From the NCBI RefSeq assembly GCF_002979655.1, contig NZ_PCPG01000001.1:1240001-1304000 (forward strand): a DNA stretch of 64,000 nt. Direction: 5' to 3'. This document shows, in pieces, positions 62,491-64,000 of the stretch. The notes below the pieces were generated by a model. The model was given only the letters and a program-made list of their open reading frames with translations, did not search any database and had not been told where the DNA came from. The position numbers were made by a program, and so were the translations under genes. Source of the stretch: Microbacterium sp. MYb45 (GTDB lineage: Bacteria > Actinomycetota > Actinomycetes > Actinomycetales > Microbacteriaceae). Position 1 is the first letter of the stretch. Every line of letters starts with the position of its first letter.

Positions 62491-63528
62491 TCAGCCGACC
62501 AGACGGGGGCGCGCGGCGCGGCCCACGGTGGCAGTGCCTGGTGCCACGATCGGCAGAACGATCGATTCGCGAGCGTCAGGATCGTCGAGGCGCTCGAGAA
62601 GCAGTGACACTGCCGCCTTGCCCATCTCCCGGCGGGGGAACCCGATGTGACTCCAGCCTGCCGCAGCGGAGCGCGGAGCCGGGGTGTCGAGCACCACGAC
62701 GGAGATGTCGCGTGGCACGACGACTCCTCGAAGGGCGAGTGCCGCTTCCAGAGCTTCGGCCACCTCGTTCGTCTCCACCATGAGGGCCGACGCGCTCGCG
62801 ACGATCCGGTCAGCGGCGGAGTCGAGTTCGGATGGGGCGACCTCGACGACGTTCTCGCCGATCCCGCGCAGCTTCACTTCGGCGGAGAATGCGGCGAGAC
62901 GCTCATGCTGCGGAAGGGCTCGCTCCGTCGAAGCGAGATAGCAGATGTCCGAATGCCCCGCATCCTGCAGCACGTCGAGCGTCGCGGCGATGCCACCGGC
63001 ATAGTCGGCACTGACGTAGGGCACATCTCCCCCGGCGACAGTGCGCTTTCCGATGAAGACGAAGGGATAGCCATCGTTCTTCAGGTGGAGGAGCTCGGCG
63101 TCGTCCTTCTCCAGTCCGAAGAAGATGGCGCCGTCCGCGAGACGCAGCCGGTTCATGCCGTCGCTGTAGACGGCCCGCTTGCCATCGGTGCGAAGGGTCG
63201 AGGTGAAGAGCACGAGGTCGACGCTCTTCTCGACGGCTGCCTCTTCGATGCCGATGAGGAACTCGTGGTAGTAGTCGTCTTCTGCGACCGGGAAGACGCG
63301 TTCGTAGGTGTGCACGCCCAGCAGTCCGTTACGCTGCCCCCGGAGGAGCCGAGCCGCCACGTTCGGCACGTAGCCGACCTCGCGCATCACCTCGAGGATG
63401 CGCTCCTGGGTCGCCTTCGGGATGCGCTGGGCGTCCGCCTGGCCGCTCACGACCATCGAGACGGCCGACTGCGACACGTTCGCGCGCTCGGCGATCAGCC
63501 GCTGGCTGGGGCGTGCCCGTGAGGTCAT
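62491..63528 (-). CDS. LacI family transcriptional regulator of beta-glucoside locus
   Basis: A 345-residue repressor. HTH RLIAERANVSQSAVSMVVSG and hinge YVPNVAARLLRG, then the sugar-binding domain. ATG 63528 is chosen; the frame is open 65 codons upstream without family sequence. Gene order and strand place it just before the sugar operon it probably controls. A palindrome at 63567 suggests autoregulation. Confidence 0.9.
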   Translation of the reverse strand: MTSRARPSQRLIAERANVSQSAVSMVVSGQADAQRIPKATQERILEVMREVGYVPNVAARLLRGQRNGLLGVHTYERVFPVAEDDYYHEFLIGIEEAAVEKSVDLVLFTSTLRTDGKRAVYSDGMNRLRLADGAIFFGLEKDDAELLHLKNDGYPFVFIGKRTVAGGDVPYVSADYAGGIAATLDVLQDAGHSDICYLASTERALPQHERLAAFSAEVKLRGIGENVVEVAPSELDSAADRIVASASALMVETNEVAEALEAALALRGVVVPRDISVVVLDTPAPRSAAAGWSHIGFPRREMGKAAVSLLLERLDDPDARESIVLPIVAPGTATVGRAARPRLVG

Positions 63529-63566
63529 GTCACTCTCCGTCGAGTATTCGCGGTCCGGAATCCGGG

Positions 63567-63584
63567 CGCTAATTCGTAATAGCG
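63567..63584. promoter_or_regulatory. LacI-type operator upstream of its gene
   Basis: CGCTAATTCGTAATAGCG: 18 bp, central CG, 7 of 9 pairs match. Located 39 bp upstream of the lacI start; fits autorepression. Confidence 0.5.
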
Positions 63585-63631
63585 AGCGTAGCCGTCGGCG
63601 CGCAGACCTGTCAATCTGAAACTTGCACATG

Positions 63632-64000
63632 TCATCCGTTCGACACCGGAACCCACGCCGAGACGTTGCCGTCACCGTCGACCGTCCGCAGTTTGTAGGT
63701 GGTGGCCGTCGTCGCGCCGGCATCGAAGAAGTACTCGCCGCGGCTCACCTTCGAGTAGGACTGGCCGTCCTTCTGCACTTCATAGTGCGACAGCCAACGG
63801 TCGTCGAGACCGGCCGTCCAGGTCAACTCACGTCCGGTCTGACCGAGGTGGCTGGCCGTCCGGGCGCTCGCAGAGCTGGGGGCCGTCGGCGCGACCGCGT
63901 CGGTGTGACTGCCGGGACGGTCCTGCAGGTTGAAGTAGACGATCTCTCCCTCGACATACGACGACATCGTGATACCGCTCGCCATCCACTGGGCGCCGGT
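63632..64000 (-). CDS. C-terminal end of a secreted glycoside hydrolase-like protein with FN3 domain (partial)
   Basis: The frame is open from the right edge; 122 residues are visible. It begins TGAQWMASGITMSSYVEGEI, then YFNLQDRPGSHTD, followed by a fibronectin type III domain (LTWTAGLDDRWLSHYEVQKD ... YKLRTVDGDGNVSAW) and a stop. FN3 at the end of extracellular polysaccharide-degrading enzymes is common. The internal Met at 63985 is not the start. The N-terminal catalytic part lies outside the window. Confidence 0.7.
   Translation of the reverse strand, partial: TGAQWMASGITMSSYVEGEIVYFNLQDRPGSHTDAVAPTAPSSASARTASHLGQTGRELTWTAGLDDRWLSHYEVQKDGQSYSKVSRGEYFFDAGATTATTYKLRTVDGDGNVSAWVPVSNG

Noticed and set aside
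1..64000. CRISPR array, insertion sequence or integrase gene
   Set aside because: No regularly spaced repeats, no transposase and no tyrosine or serine recombinase motif were seen in any frame, despite the attachment-like scars.

Overview
This 64-kb window is high-GC DNA from an actinobacterium, most likely Microbacterium or a close relative in the Microbacteriaceae. The assignment rests on GC-rich codon use, frequent GTG/TTG starts, many 4-base start/stop overlaps (ATGA, GTGA), sugar ABC operons under LacI regulators, and a Pls/PosA-type NRPS. It is a judgement from style and protein families; no database search was run. No complete rRNA or tRNA gene, CRISPR array or integrase gene was seen.

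Bases 1-9.5 kb look like ordinary chromosome: an ABC-2 exporter pair, an M20 amidohydrolase divergent from an Lrp/AsnC regulator, L-serine dehydratase, a crotonase (resembling 6-oxocamphor hydrolase) paired with an alpha/beta hydrolase under a TetR regulator, and an MFS exporter.

Bases 9.5-16.4 kb form a candidate polycationic homopolymer locus. It holds a phosphopantetheinyl transferase, an M1 metallopeptidase, a 1,312-residue Pls/PosA-family NRPS (A and T domains, then six membrane segments with three acyltransferase-like domains) and a histone-H1-like Lys/Ala-rich protein. The last three are translationally coupled. The A-domain code read by hand suggests a basic amino acid such as lysine.

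Bases 16.4-24.8 kb contain a ketopantoate reductase-like gene, a TetR/quinone-reductase pair, and a run of small unrelated genes (SUKH, LRR, pentapeptide repeat, DUF1963-like, unknown) that resembles an immunity or accessory gene array.

Bases 24.8-55.7 kb are accessory DNA organised by repeats. Two truncated 3' halves of tRNA-Pro(GGG), at 27.49 and 40.74 kb, are each followed 74-76 bp later by the same 46-bp repeat, which also occurs at 17.61 kb. These look like attachment-site scars of tandem insertions. The first segment (27.5-40.7 kb) carries an AbiE toxin-antitoxin pair and a carbohydrate locus: alpha-L-rhamnosidase, PfkB kinase, nucleoside hydrolase, GH99-like protein, ABC importer and LacI, with near-identical palindromic operators at both ends. 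The second (40.7-55.7 kb) is a defence-type island. It carries a helicase with a possible C-terminal nuclease, an XRE-ImmA/IrrE gene with a partner, small zinc and beta-flower proteins, an ECF sigma/HTH/ImmA-IrrE cassette, and a Hachiman-like HamAB pair.

Bases 56.1-64 kb hold a second sugar locus (LacI, binding protein, two permeases, FAD oxidoreductase, GH1 beta-glucosidase) and the C-terminal end of a secreted fibronectin-III protein at the right edge.
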